The notes below the pieces were generated by a model, which worked only from the letters and a program-made list of their open reading frames with translations, was not told where the DNA came from and made no database searches. 41,554 nt of DNA from the NCBI GenBank assembly GCA_964628385.1, contig CAZVOD010000038.1:1-41554 (forward strand), given 5' to 3'. Source of the DNA: JANQPA01 sp964628385. Lineage in GTDB: Bacteria; Bacteroidota; Bacteroidia; Chitinophagales; Saprospiraceae. The position numbers and the translations under genes are program-made. Shown one piece after another: positions 1 to 8,300 of this stretch. The first letter of the stretch is position 1; the number at the start of each line of letters is the position of its first letter.

Positions 1-318
1 TTGTTCCAAGACAAGGCAGAAAACCTGCCGGCCGGCAGGCGGGCGTAGGCAATGCCACACGAAGAAAGGGGATAAAAGGGGCCCCTTTCTGAAGTCGGCG
101 AGGCTTTCTAACGAAGTATTGGGGCAAAAGCCCCCGTCAAAAATGATGAGTTATCTTTTTATCATTCCTAAACAAGAGAATAGTTTTTTCGTTCCTTTTT
201 TGGAGATTATTCCACAGGCTTGTCTTGGAGGCGGTTCAAACAGCTTGCTTGGACTACTGTATAACCAACAACAAACGGGCCTGATGTTTTTTCAAATCAA
301 TTATTGAAGGCGTAATCA
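1..318. other. Gene-free left edge with three GC-rich palindromes
   Basis: No convincing gene is seen before the deacetylase start at 319. The stretch holds three perfect short palindromes or hairpins: CCTGCCGGCCGGCAGG at 24-39, AAAGGGGCCCCTTT at 75-88, and GGGGC-AAAA-GCCCC at 121-134. None is followed by a T-run typical of an intrinsic terminator. A 62-codon open frame at 119-307 has no recognisable features and is not called. The first bases (TCCAAGACAAGGC, 5-17) faintly resemble the right end of the dispersed repeat family described elsewhere, but the match is too weak to call. Confidence 0.5.
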
Positions 319-1221
319 ATGCTCAAAATTGCATTTTCATCTATTTACAAGTACGAATTGCCAGAGGGCCATCGCTTTCCTATGGCCAAATACGAACTAC
401 TACCGGAGCAACTGCTATACGAAGGAACGATCAGTGAGGACAGTTTTTTTCATCCTGAGCCATTGGATGAGGCTACCATTTTGTTGACCCACGAAAAGGC
501 TTATTGGGACAAGCTAAAAACGCTGAGCTTAAGCCGAAAAGAAATTCGGGCGATTGGTTTTCCAATGTCCGAAATCCTAGTACGGCGAGGTACGCACATC
601 GCCAACGGCACCGTTCAGTGTGCCTTTTATGCCAAAGAATACGGCGTAAGCATGAATATTGCGGGCGGCACTCATCATTCTTTCACAAACAGAGGGGAAG
701 GCTTCTGTTTGTTGAATGATATAGCCATTGCTTCCAATTATTTATTAAAGGAAAATATGGCCAGCCGCATTCTCGTCGTAGACCTGGATGTGCATCAGGG
801 CAATGGCACTGCACAGATCTTTAAAGATGAAGACCGGATTTTTACGTTCAGCATGCACGGCGAAAAAAACTATCCATTACGCAAAGAGCGTTCTGATCTG
901 GATATAGGCCTGCCAGATAAAACCGAGGATAAACCTTACCTGAAAATACTTAAAGAAACCCTACCCAGACTTTTTGATGCTGTAGAACCTAATATTGTGT
1001 TTTATCTTTCAGGCGTAGACGTGCTGGAATCGGATAAGCTGGGCAGATTGAGTATGACGCTTAAAGGTACCAAAGAAAGAGACCAGTTTGTTTTTCAGAC
1101 TTGTAAAGCCAATGAAGTGCCCGTGGTAGTGAGTATGGGAGGGGGCTATTCGGAGCGATTGGCATACATCATAGAAGCACATGCCAATACTTACAGGGTA
1201 GCCCAAGAAATATATTTTTAA
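319..1221 (+). CDS. Histone deacetylase family protein (zinc amidohydrolase)
   Basis: A 300-residue cytoplasmic enzyme of the HDAC/AcuC/acetylpolyamine amidohydrolase superfamily, which removes acetyl groups from lysines or small acetylated amines. The full set of active-site motifs is visible: paired histidines in GGTHHSF (H119, H120), GFCLLND, the zinc ligands in DLDVHQGNGT (D157, H159), a third acidic ligand in SGVDVLESDKLG (D234), and the transition-state tyrosine in SMGGGY (Y277). The length is typical of the short bacterial members. There is no signal peptide. It stands alone; copy A of the dispersed palindromic repeat begins six bases after its stop codon. The substrate cannot be read from sequence; a protein-lysine, acetoin-linked or polyamine role are all possible. 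Confidence 0.93.
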   Translation: MLKIAFSSIYKYELPEGHRFPMAKYELLPEQLLYEGTISEDSFFHPEPLDEATILLTHEKAYWDKLKTLSLSRKEIRAIGFPMSEILVRRGTHIANGTVQCAFYAKEYGVSMNIAGGTHHSFTNRGEGFCLLNDIAIASNYLLKENMASRILVVDLDVHQGNGTAQIFKDEDRIFTFSMHGEKNYPLRKERSDLDIGLPDKTEDKPYLKILKETLPRLFDAVEPNIVFYLSGVDVLESDKLGRLSMTLKGTKERDQFVFQTCKANEVPVVVSMGGGYSERLAYIIEAHANTYRVAQEIYF

Positions 1222-1227
1222 ATAAAA

Positions 1228-1350
1228 GCCTTGTTGCGCAGGTATTAAAATAGGTTATTGATTGGGAACCCTACCCCTTTGAGCGAAAAAGCTTTCGTGT
1301 AGCAAAAAAATAATTCAATTTCCCACTATTCTACTCCTTCGAAACAAGGC
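1228..1350. repeat. Dispersed palindromic repeat, copy A (long form)
   Basis: Left end GCCTTGTTGCGCAGGTAT and right end CCTTCGAAACAAGGC are inverted copies of each other at their outer 8 bases (GCCTTGTT / AACAAGGC). The right 86 bp, beginning GGAACCCT at 1265, align by eye along their whole length with 5149-5232 in copy B. It sits directly after the deacetylase stop codon. Confidence 0.75.
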
Positions 1351-1364
1351 TAAATCAAAAAGAA

Positions 1365-1676
1365 AGTCACAATGATAGCATTGTGACTCTCAGTTATAAT
1401 CCCATGAACATATCCAAAATTAATATTTCTTTAACCTAAATCATCCTTATTTTTTTGAAAAACAAAGATAAGGGTGCTATATTCGTGCTGTATCCAATAA
1501 TAGTTATTATCCTAAAATGCAATTTATTAATTGCATAATCCCATGAGCAAAAATTACCAAGGCGAGCATTTTGCTCGCTTTATTTTTATAGTTAAGAGAC
1601 TTTTAAAAGTGCTAATCGCCTCCAAAAGGAGGCGATTGTCACTGCAATATTATAATCCCATGAACATATTCAAATT
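1365..1676. repeat. Three-copy hairpin plus ATAATCCCATGA motif
   Basis: The motif ATAATCCCATGA occurs at 1396, 1535 and 1652. Two copies extend to TATAATCCCATGAACATAT (1395 and 1651) followed by nearly identical bases. Each motif lies just after a perfect hairpin: GTCACAATG/CATTGTGAC (about 1366-1388), GCAATT/AATTGC (1519-1534), and AATCGCCTCC/GGAGGCGATT (about 1614-1637). A fourth hairpin, GCGAGCA/TGCTCGC, lies between copies 2 and 3 (about 1562-1579). Spacing is irregular (about 139 and 117 bp), which argues against CRISPR. The motif contains ATG, but no conserved protein follows it. Confidence 0.55.
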
Positions 1677-2102
1677 CAGTTTCCCACCCTTTGGCAGGTC
1701 TTACCGCTTCCCCTCGTCATCAATCACAGTACAAATATGTACAAAGCAATTATCTAAAACAAAAACAAAAGAAGGGTTTTGTGATGATCTCTATCTTTAA
1801 AGATCTCTAAAATAAGAGTCTAACCATATTTTTTGTGAAAAAAAACTTACTTTTTCTATGTTTTTCTACCTTCATTTTTTTTAATTTTTTTCTAATAAAA
1901 GTGTGCATTTTCAATAATCGGCCCTGCCTTTACCTTCTTTTTTCGAGATCAAAACCCAATTAATATTTACTAATAAAACAAAATACATATGTCTTAACTG
2001 TTAATTTTCAGAATTTTAGGTTTGCTGAAAATAAAATTCTTATTACATTAAAAATTACTTATATCCGTAAATTCATGGAATCAAAAAAAAAGCAAGCCAG
2101 CG

Positions 2103-2136
2103 AAAAAAAAGGTTTTAGTGCTTCACTAAAACCTTT
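2103..2136 (-). terminator. Intrinsic terminator of the coiled-coil gene
   Basis: GGTTTTAGTG (2111-2120) pairs perfectly with CACTAAAACC (2124-2133), with AAA/TTT extending the stem. Read on the minus strand, the stem is followed by a run of eight T, and it lies 32 bases past the stop codon of the gene ending at 2168. Confidence 0.85.
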
Positions 2137-2167
2137 CTATAATATCAGACTTGCTTTGCAGATTAAT

Positions 2168-3682
2168 TTACTTCTTCTCTTCCTCCGACTCATCGGAAGG
2201 TTGCTTATCCTCCGCACTTGCTTCTATGGATTCGACATTATTATTTTCTTCTTTTTCGCTGCTATTGTCATCTGCTGATTCTGCTTGTGGTGTTTTCTGT
2301 TCTTTATGATGTTTTTCAGCTTCCTGAGCATCAGGCTTAGCATCAGGCTCTTGCTGTTTGTCAACTTCTGGCGTGTCAGGAGTCGCTTCTTCTACTTTTG
2401 ATTCAGTCTCAGGAGTGGCAGCGGCTTCTTGTTTTTCTGCTGACTCTTGAGCTGCTTCATCCGTTGCTTCCCCGGCCTCTTCCTTCTCAGGAAGCTTTTT
2501 CAGAGAATCGGCTGCTTTTTCCAGCTTTTCTTTCTCATCTTTTCTTGCTGCTGCTGCCTTTTGTATTTTCTTGGCAATTTCAGCTTCAGCTTGCTTTTTA
2601 GCCTCTTCCAGCTTCTCCTGTTCTTTGCGCTTAGCATCTTTCTCTTTCTGCTTCGCCATTCTGTCCTCTAATTCCTTTTCAGTAACCCGCATCTCTCCCA
2701 ATTTCTCCTGCTTGGAATTGATTCGTTCTTCGATCATTTTGATCTTGGCCTGGCGAATTTGAGCTTCCAGCTGACCATCGGAATTGGCAATCTTTCGGTT
2801 TTGGAAGTCTAGGTCATCTTCATCCCGCTTTATCGAACGCTGCATTTTTTCTATAGCTGACAGCAGGCCTTCGTATCGACGCTGCAGTCTTTCAAGAGGT
2901 GAGCGATCTTCGTTAGCACTGGCTCCGAAGCGCTTTTCTTTTACGGCTTTAAAAGCCGCATCCAGGCGCTCCCATACTTTGGAGCGATGTTCCCGGGTGA
3001 GTTTAGACTCGCGAAATTTCCTTTGGATGCTTTTCAGCTCATCGAAGATACCCTGAAGCCTAAGCCCTTTTTGGACTTTTTCCTCTACGCCCTGTAGGAT
3101 CTCCATAAATTTATCATGGTTATCTTGGGAGCGTTGATTAAATGCTTCATCCAGCTTGGCACGCAACCCCTTGAGCTGAGCAAAAAGCTCATTGGTACTA
3201 TCGCGCAGGGAGTTAGCGTGATCTTTCAGCAAATTGCGATCTTTCACTTGTACCTGTACCTTTTCCCAGAATGATTTCAGGCTTTCCCAAACCGATGCAT
3301 CGTAGCGATCCAGCTTATCGATTTGATCTCTCAAAGTGTTCAATTCAGCAACATAGGACTGATTGAGCTTGGTAGACAGCACCATAAAGTGCCATTCTGT
3401 TTGCGCGCGCTGCACAATATCGCCACGCTCCGCTTCCAGCCCTTCGGGTAATAGGTCGCCGGATACGCTTAATTCCTTTTTGGAGACTTCATAGCCTTCA
3501 GGGAATTCCACCTCTCCGTCATCCCGCCAAACGTCAAGCATCTTTTGGCTGAATTCTTCCGTGGCTACTGCCTCCGGAAATGTGTATACATTTACAAAAT
3601 TTTCTTCAGGTAATAGTTCCAAAGCAATCAGTATACGCTCTTCTTCTGCGTTGGTACCCCACAGTACGAGTTTGGTCTTCAT
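2168..3682 (-). CDS. Coiled-coil protein with Glu/Lys-rich tail, function unknown
   Basis: A 504-residue protein with no signal peptide and no membrane segment, so probably cytoplasmic. Three zones can be seen. Residues 1-100 are a globular-looking part opening MKTKLVLWGTNAEEERILIA. Residues about 100-360 are long charged helices with heptad-like spacing. Residues about 360-504 are a low-complexity tail rich in Glu, Lys, Ala, Gln and Ser. The segment around residues 215-250 (FRESKLTREHRSKVWERLDAAFKAV, quoted in parts) resembles the DUF349 pattern of a tryptophan followed by an Arg/Phe-rich helix, but I cannot confirm that. The gene is single, with a strong terminator downstream and 300 bp before it. 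The product cannot be assigned; a structural or nucleic-acid-associated role is only a guess. Confidence 0.85.
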   Translation of the reverse strand: MKTKLVLWGTNAEEERILIALELLPEENFVNVYTFPEAVATEEFSQKMLDVWRDDGEVEFPEGYEVSKKELSVSGDLLPEGLEAERGDIVQRAQTEWHFMVLSTKLNQSYVAELNTLRDQIDKLDRYDASVWESLKSFWEKVQVQVKDRNLLKDHANSLRDSTNELFAQLKGLRAKLDEAFNQRSQDNHDKFMEILQGVEEKVQKGLRLQGIFDELKSIQRKFRESKLTREHRSKVWERLDAAFKAVKEKRFGASANEDRSPLERLQRRYEGLLSAIEKMQRSIKRDEDDLDFQNRKIANSDGQLEAQIRQAKIKMIEERINSKQEKLGEMRVTEKELEDRMAKQKEKDAKRKEQEKLEEAKKQAEAEIAKKIQKAAAARKDEKEKLEKAADSLKKLPEKEEAGEATDEAAQESAEKQEAAATPETESKVEEATPDTPEVDKQQEPDAKPDAQEAEKHHKEQKTPQAESADDNSSEKEENNNVESIEASAEDKQPSDESEEEKK

Positions 3683-3982
3683 AAACTAGGTACAGATTTT
3701 CGTTTACAAATGATTGTAACAGTGATGTTTAATAAAATTGCAATTTACTCAGCGGATGCTAACAATCAGAGCTGTCAGGTATCGCCCCAAGCAAAAAAGC
3801 ACTAAAGCCAAGACTTTAGGTCAAAAGTATAAAATTAGCGCTTAATACAGTATTTTTTAAATTGGTTTTATAGCTTTGCTTTTGCTGAAAAATTCGGTCA
3901 TTTTTATCTCTTTTGCTTAGTATGCTAAGTATTTTTGATCAAAATAGCAAAAAATATTGTCAATCCCCATGAAAGCCAAGCT
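3683..3982. other. 300 bp intergenic stretch between two minus-strand genes
   Basis: AT-rich and non-coding. A small hairpin, CTAAAG-CCAAGA-CTTTAG, lies near 3803-3820 and could end the asd transcript, although no T-run follows. Next to it, CAAAAGTA at 3822-3829 reads TACTTTTG on the minus strand, a match to the Bacteroidota -7 box TAnnTTTG, but no -33 element is seen at the right distance, so a promoter is not called. Confidence 0.4.
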
Positions 3983-5002
3983 TTATACCAGGGTATTGCC
4001 ATGTGCTACCAATTTATTTTCCACCATAAACTCCGCTATCTGAACGGCATTGGTGGCTGCTCCTTTCCTCAGGTTATCGGCTACAATCCAAAGATTAAGG
4101 CCATTCTCGATAGATTCATCTCTTCTGATGCGTCCTACAAATACACCGTCCTTATTTTTGGAAAACAAAGGCATAGGATATTTGTGGTTAGCCGGATCAT
4201 CCTGCACAGTTATGCCGCTTTCATTAGAGAGGAGCTCTTTTACTTCCCGAATGTCAAAGGGCTTTTCAAACTCTACGTTCACCGATTCTGAATGCCCCCC
4301 GTCTACCGGTACCCTGACTGCCGTAGCAGTAATACCCAGGTTGGGCGCCTGCATGATCTTTCTTGTTTCGTGTACCAGCTTCATCTCCTCTTTGGTGTAA
4401 TCATTTTCAAGGAAAACGTCGCAATGAGGCAGGCAGTTTCCAAAAATGGGATAGTGATAAGCCATTTCTTCTTCTTTGGGTTTGAATCCCTTATGCTCTA
4501 ATTGATATTGCTTTACAGCCTGCATACCAGTGCCGGTAAATGACTGATAGGTAGAAATAACCAACCGCTTTATATGAAATTTACGATGCAATGGTGCCAG
4601 AGCCACTACCATCTGAATGGTAGAACAATTAGGATTGGCAATAATATTATCTTGTGATGTGAGCAAGTGAGCATTAATTTCAGGAACAACTAGCTTTTTG
4701 TCAGGGTCCATTCTCCAGGCCGATGAATTGTCAATTACAACGGTACCTGCCTCTGCAAATTTAGGGGCCCACTCTTTTGAAGTATCTCCTCCGGCTGAAA
4801 ACAAGGCAATATCCGGCGCCATTTCTATGGCCGTCTGCATTCCTACTACCTGGTGAAGCTGTCCTTTGAATGCTACTTGTTTGCCAACGGACCTTTCAGA
4901 AGCAACGGGAATAAATGAAGTGACTGGAAAATTTCTCTCTTCCAAAACACGACACATCACATTGCCTACTAATCCGGTAACTCCTACTACAGCTATCTTC
5001 AT
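3983..5002 (-). CDS. asd: Aspartate-semialdehyde dehydrogenase
   Basis: Catalyses NADPH-dependent reduction of aspartyl-4-phosphate to aspartate semialdehyde, the branch-point step to lysine/diaminopimelate, threonine and methionine. The start chosen at 5002 gives MKIAVVGVTGLVG, the family's N-terminal nucleotide-binding motif at the very beginning; an upstream in-frame ATG at 5038 would add 12 unusual residues. The catalytic cysteine is C126 in NPNCSTIQ, and the substrate-binding segment with GGHSESVNVE follows in the C-terminal half. At 339 residues it has the normal length. It is apparently monocistronic, divergent from the lamin-tail gene across a 395 bp gap. No lysine riboswitch-like structure is recognisable upstream. 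Confidence 0.95.
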   Translation of the reverse strand: MKIAVVGVTGLVGNVMCRVLEERNFPVTSFIPVASERSVGKQVAFKGQLHQVVGMQTAIEMAPDIALFSAGGDTSKEWAPKFAEAGTVVIDNSSAWRMDPDKKLVVPEINAHLLTSQDNIIANPNCSTIQMVVALAPLHRKFHIKRLVISTYQSFTGTGMQAVKQYQLEHKGFKPKEEEMAYHYPIFGNCLPHCDVFLENDYTKEEMKLVHETRKIMQAPNLGITATAVRVPVDGGHSESVNVEFEKPFDIREVKELLSNESGITVQDDPANHKYPMPLFSKNKDGVFVGRIRRDESIENGLNLWIVADNLRKGAATNAVQIAEFMVENKLVAHGNTLV

Positions 5003-5397
5003 TTTAACTAATTTATAACAATGAAATAATTCCGACAAAATCAGGGAACAGCCATTTGCTTATTCTTCTGTTCCCAAACTTGTTTAGTAGATACTAAAGC
5101 AGATAAAAATCGGTGCTTTGCTAACCCACAGCCCGCCAGGCTCAGAAAGGAACCCTGCCCTTCCTCGCGGAAAAGCATTCGCATGATAAAAAGTAATTCT
5201 ATTGCACCATATTCTTTCCTTCTAAACAAGTCTATTTTTTGCCGATGCGCAATTTAATTGAAAAAATATAGCCTCGCCACTTTAAATATCAATTTAGTCC
5301 TTCAATATCAGCTTGCAACACTTTAAAGGCTGCTTATGAAATGCTAAATTTACAGTCAGATAAATTTATTTCCCATTATCATTCATACCCATGGCCT
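5003..5397. other. Divergent intergenic region filled largely by a repeat
   Basis: The region lies between the divergent starts of asd and the lamin-tail gene. Positions 5077-5232 are copy B of the dispersed palindromic repeat. The rest is AT-rich and must hold both promoters, but no convincing -33/-7 pair was found. A 62-codon minus-strand frame at 5041-5229 lies almost wholly in the repeat and is not called. Confidence 0.5.
5077..5232. repeat. Dispersed palindromic repeat, copy B (long form)
   Basis: Left end AACTTGTTTAGTAGATACTA and right end CTTCTAAACAAGTC pair as ACTTGTTTAG (5078-5087) with CTAAACAAGT (5222-5231). Compared with the family ends (TTTCG/CGAAA), this copy has TTTAG/CTAAA, so both arms changed together and pairing is kept. 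From GGAACCCT (5149) to the right end it aligns with 1265-1350 of copy A. Confidence 0.75.
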
Positions 5398-8300
5398 ATG
5401 AGAACTATAGTATTATTGACTTTTACTTTGTACACCTGCCTGGTCAATGCTCAATTGATTGACGATTTTAGCGATGGTGACTTCACTAATAACCCCTCTT
5501 GGATGGGGGATACCGATGCATTTACAGTTGACGAAGGGCTATTAAAACTCAATGATGCATCAGCTCAGGGTAATAATCTTTCTTTTCTGTCTGTTTTGGC
5601 GGCTACTTCAGCAGTAGACAGCACCACCTGGAGCTTCTCTGTTAGGCTGGATTTTGCGCCCTCAAGCGGCAATAACGCAAGAGTTTATCTAAGCTCTAAC
5701 TCTTCTAATCTCGACGGCGAACTCAACGGCTATTTCCTGCAGATAGGAGGCATATCCGGTAGTATGGACTCCCTGGAGTTTTTCCGTCAGGATGGAGCCA
5801 CTACCGTAAAACTGGCCGGTGGACGGGCCGGAGCAGTGGGCAACGATCCGGTTATGGTGGCCGTACAGGTAATCAGAGATACTGATGGCAACTGGACTTT
5901 CCTTACTGATTATGATAGCTCCGGAAATCCATCCGAAGAATTTACGGCATCAGATCTTACTTATGACAGTGGACAATTCTTTGGCTTTTATTGTCAGTAC
6001 ACTGCTACTCGCAGTGAGAATTTTAGTTTTGATGATGTATTTATTAATCCATTATTTGTAGATCGGGCTGCTCCGGTGTTGTTATCTGCAGCAGCACAGA
6101 ATGATTCTACTATTGTCCTTGAATTTGATGAGGCAATCCTAGAAGCTGGTTTGCCTGCTGCTTTTTTTGAAATTACCCCTGATGTAGGCCCGCTCAATAC
6201 AACAGTCAATACAGCTAATTCCAGTCAGGTCATTCTGCGCACCACAACACCACTTTCGTCGGAAATAGAATATACCGTATCCGTTAGTGGCCTTGCTGAT
6301 AGGAACGGAAATATTGCCGAAGAGCAATCGGCTGTATTCACTTTTCTGGATATTCGCCAGCCCCTTCCTTCAGATCTGATCATCACGGAAATTCTGGCTG
6401 ACCCCACGCCTGCTGTCGGTCTGCCAGAGTTTGAATTTTTTGAATTATACAATGCCAGCGATAAAATTTTACAATTAGATCAACTCCTAGTCAGCTCTGG
6501 TACGGGCTTTGAGGCCTTTCCCCCCTTTTTACTTTTTCCGGGAGCATACGTGAGCGTTTGCGATGTAGATGCACTTCCTGACTTTCAGGCATTGGGCATG
6601 GCCCTCGGTATTAAAGGTTTTCCTACGCTCACCAATGGTGGGGATGAAATAGTAATTATCAACATTGATCAAGACACTATTTTTTCTATAAACTATGATG
6701 ATGCCTGGTACGATACAAAAGAAGCAGCTTCCGGTGGAGTTAGCCTTGAGATTATTCAGTTGGAAGGTCCAATTGAATGTCCTGGTAATTGGATAGCCAG
6801 CAGAGCAGCTTCCGGCGGTACGCCCGGCCAGGAAAATACGGCATTGAATTTTATGACTGAAAAAGATGCCCCGTTCTTAATCGGTTTAAGGGTGGAAAAT
6901 ACCAATACCATACAAATTACTTTCAATGAGGTAATGGATGCAAATACGGTTTCTAATCCGGATAATTATCAGATTGCGCCGACGGTAAGGGTTACTTCGG
7001 TAGTACCAGCAGACGATAATACTTTTCGGCTTCAGCTCAGCGATGCTATTGCTCCCGGCACTATTTACACACTTACAATAACTGATTTAGTGAGTGATTG
7101 CCTGGGTAATCCGTTGAGAGATACTACTGTGAGGGTTGGTCTTTCTGAGCCCTTAGCTCCCGGAGACCTGATCATTACAGAAATACTGGCCGATCCTTCT
7201 CCCAGTGCTGGTTTGCCGGATGCTGATTTTTTTGAAATTTACAATCGTAGCGATAAAATTATACAGTTGGCCAATCTTCAGGTAGGCTCCGGCAATACTG
7301 TTGGTGATTTACCCGAATTTTTATTGTTTCCTCAACAGTACGTTGCTGTTTGCGAAGCAGAAGCATTAACTGAATTTACTACTTATGGCCCGGCGATAGC
7401 CCCTGACCGCTTTCCGGCACTATCGGTAGCTGCTGATGACATCAGGCTGGAAGTTGATGGTATCACTGTATTCTCGGTTTTTTACGAAGATGATTGGTAT
7501 GATGTAGACGAACTATCTGATGGAGGTTACAGCCTGGAGCTAATAGACCTGGAAGGCCCTACGGATTGCCCCGGCAACTGGATTGCCAGTCGCTCTCCTA
7601 ACGGGGGGACTCCCGGCCAGGCTAATACTGCTGCTGCCGTCCCCCAGGAAACAGTGCGTCCAATTCTACTTGATCTGGCTGTAGAGAGCAGTACAGAAAT
7701 CAGAATCACATTCGATGAGGTGATGAATGATAATACAGTACTCGATGTAACTAGTTACTCACTGGACCCTTCCATTGAAATCAGCAGTATTATTCCGGGC
7801 GGCAATAATAATTATTTGTTGCTGCTAGAATCAGAGCTGCAATTAAGAACAGCTTATAATTTGATCATTAGCAGTAAGGTTGGTGATTGTATCGGTAATA
7901 CCCTTGAAGAAAACTTATCGGAAAGAATAGGTCTGCCCGAAGCTATAGCACCAGGAGATTTATTACTCAATGAAGTATTGTTTTTCCCTTTTGTTGGTAG
8001 TCAGGATTTTGTTGAATTCTTCAACCGTTCTGATAAGGTCATCAATCTAAAAGAACTGGCATTGAGTAATCAGCTTAGGGAAGAACCGGATACAGTTTTT
8101 ATAGAAAAAAATATTTTTGCCTTTCCCGGCGACTATGTTGTTTTGACAGAAGATACAGCTGATCTGAATTTTCGCTATGCGGTTATCAATCCGCAGATGG
8201 CTTTTCAGGTAGATGACTTACCGACTTTTCTGAGCAATGAGGGCAATGTCACTTTACTGAACGGAGATGAGGTAATCGATGCATTTGATTATCTGGATGA

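Larger units (their letters stand above)
1222..2167. other. 946 bp gene-free region with repeats and hairpins
   Basis: No credible coding sequence is present in either strand. From left to right it holds copy A of the dispersed palindromic repeat (1228-1350), a three-copy hairpin-plus-motif array (about 1365-1676), a very AT-rich stretch without recognisable structure (about 1800-2100), and an intrinsic terminator on the minus strand (2103-2136) for the coiled-coil gene. Short open frames here mostly run through the hairpins. Confidence 0.6.

Noticed and set aside
119..307. 62-codon open frame just before the deacetylase
   Set aside because: No recognisable domain, signal or conserved composition; it begins inside a hairpin region and looks like chance.
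1365..1676. CRISPR array or integron attC array
   Set aside because: Only three motif copies with irregular spacing and dissimilar intervening DNA, no cas genes, no integrase, and no attC R-box consensus seen.
1531..1800. 89-codon open frame across the hairpin array
   Set aside because: The frame runs through two hairpins and two copies of the repeated motif; its composition is not protein-like.
2075..2278. Plus-strand open frame over the terminator
   Set aside because: It overlaps the intrinsic terminator and the 3' end of the real minus-strand gene.
5041..5229. 62-codon minus-strand open frame upstream of asd
   Set aside because: It lies almost wholly in repeat copy B, and copy A has no matching open frame.
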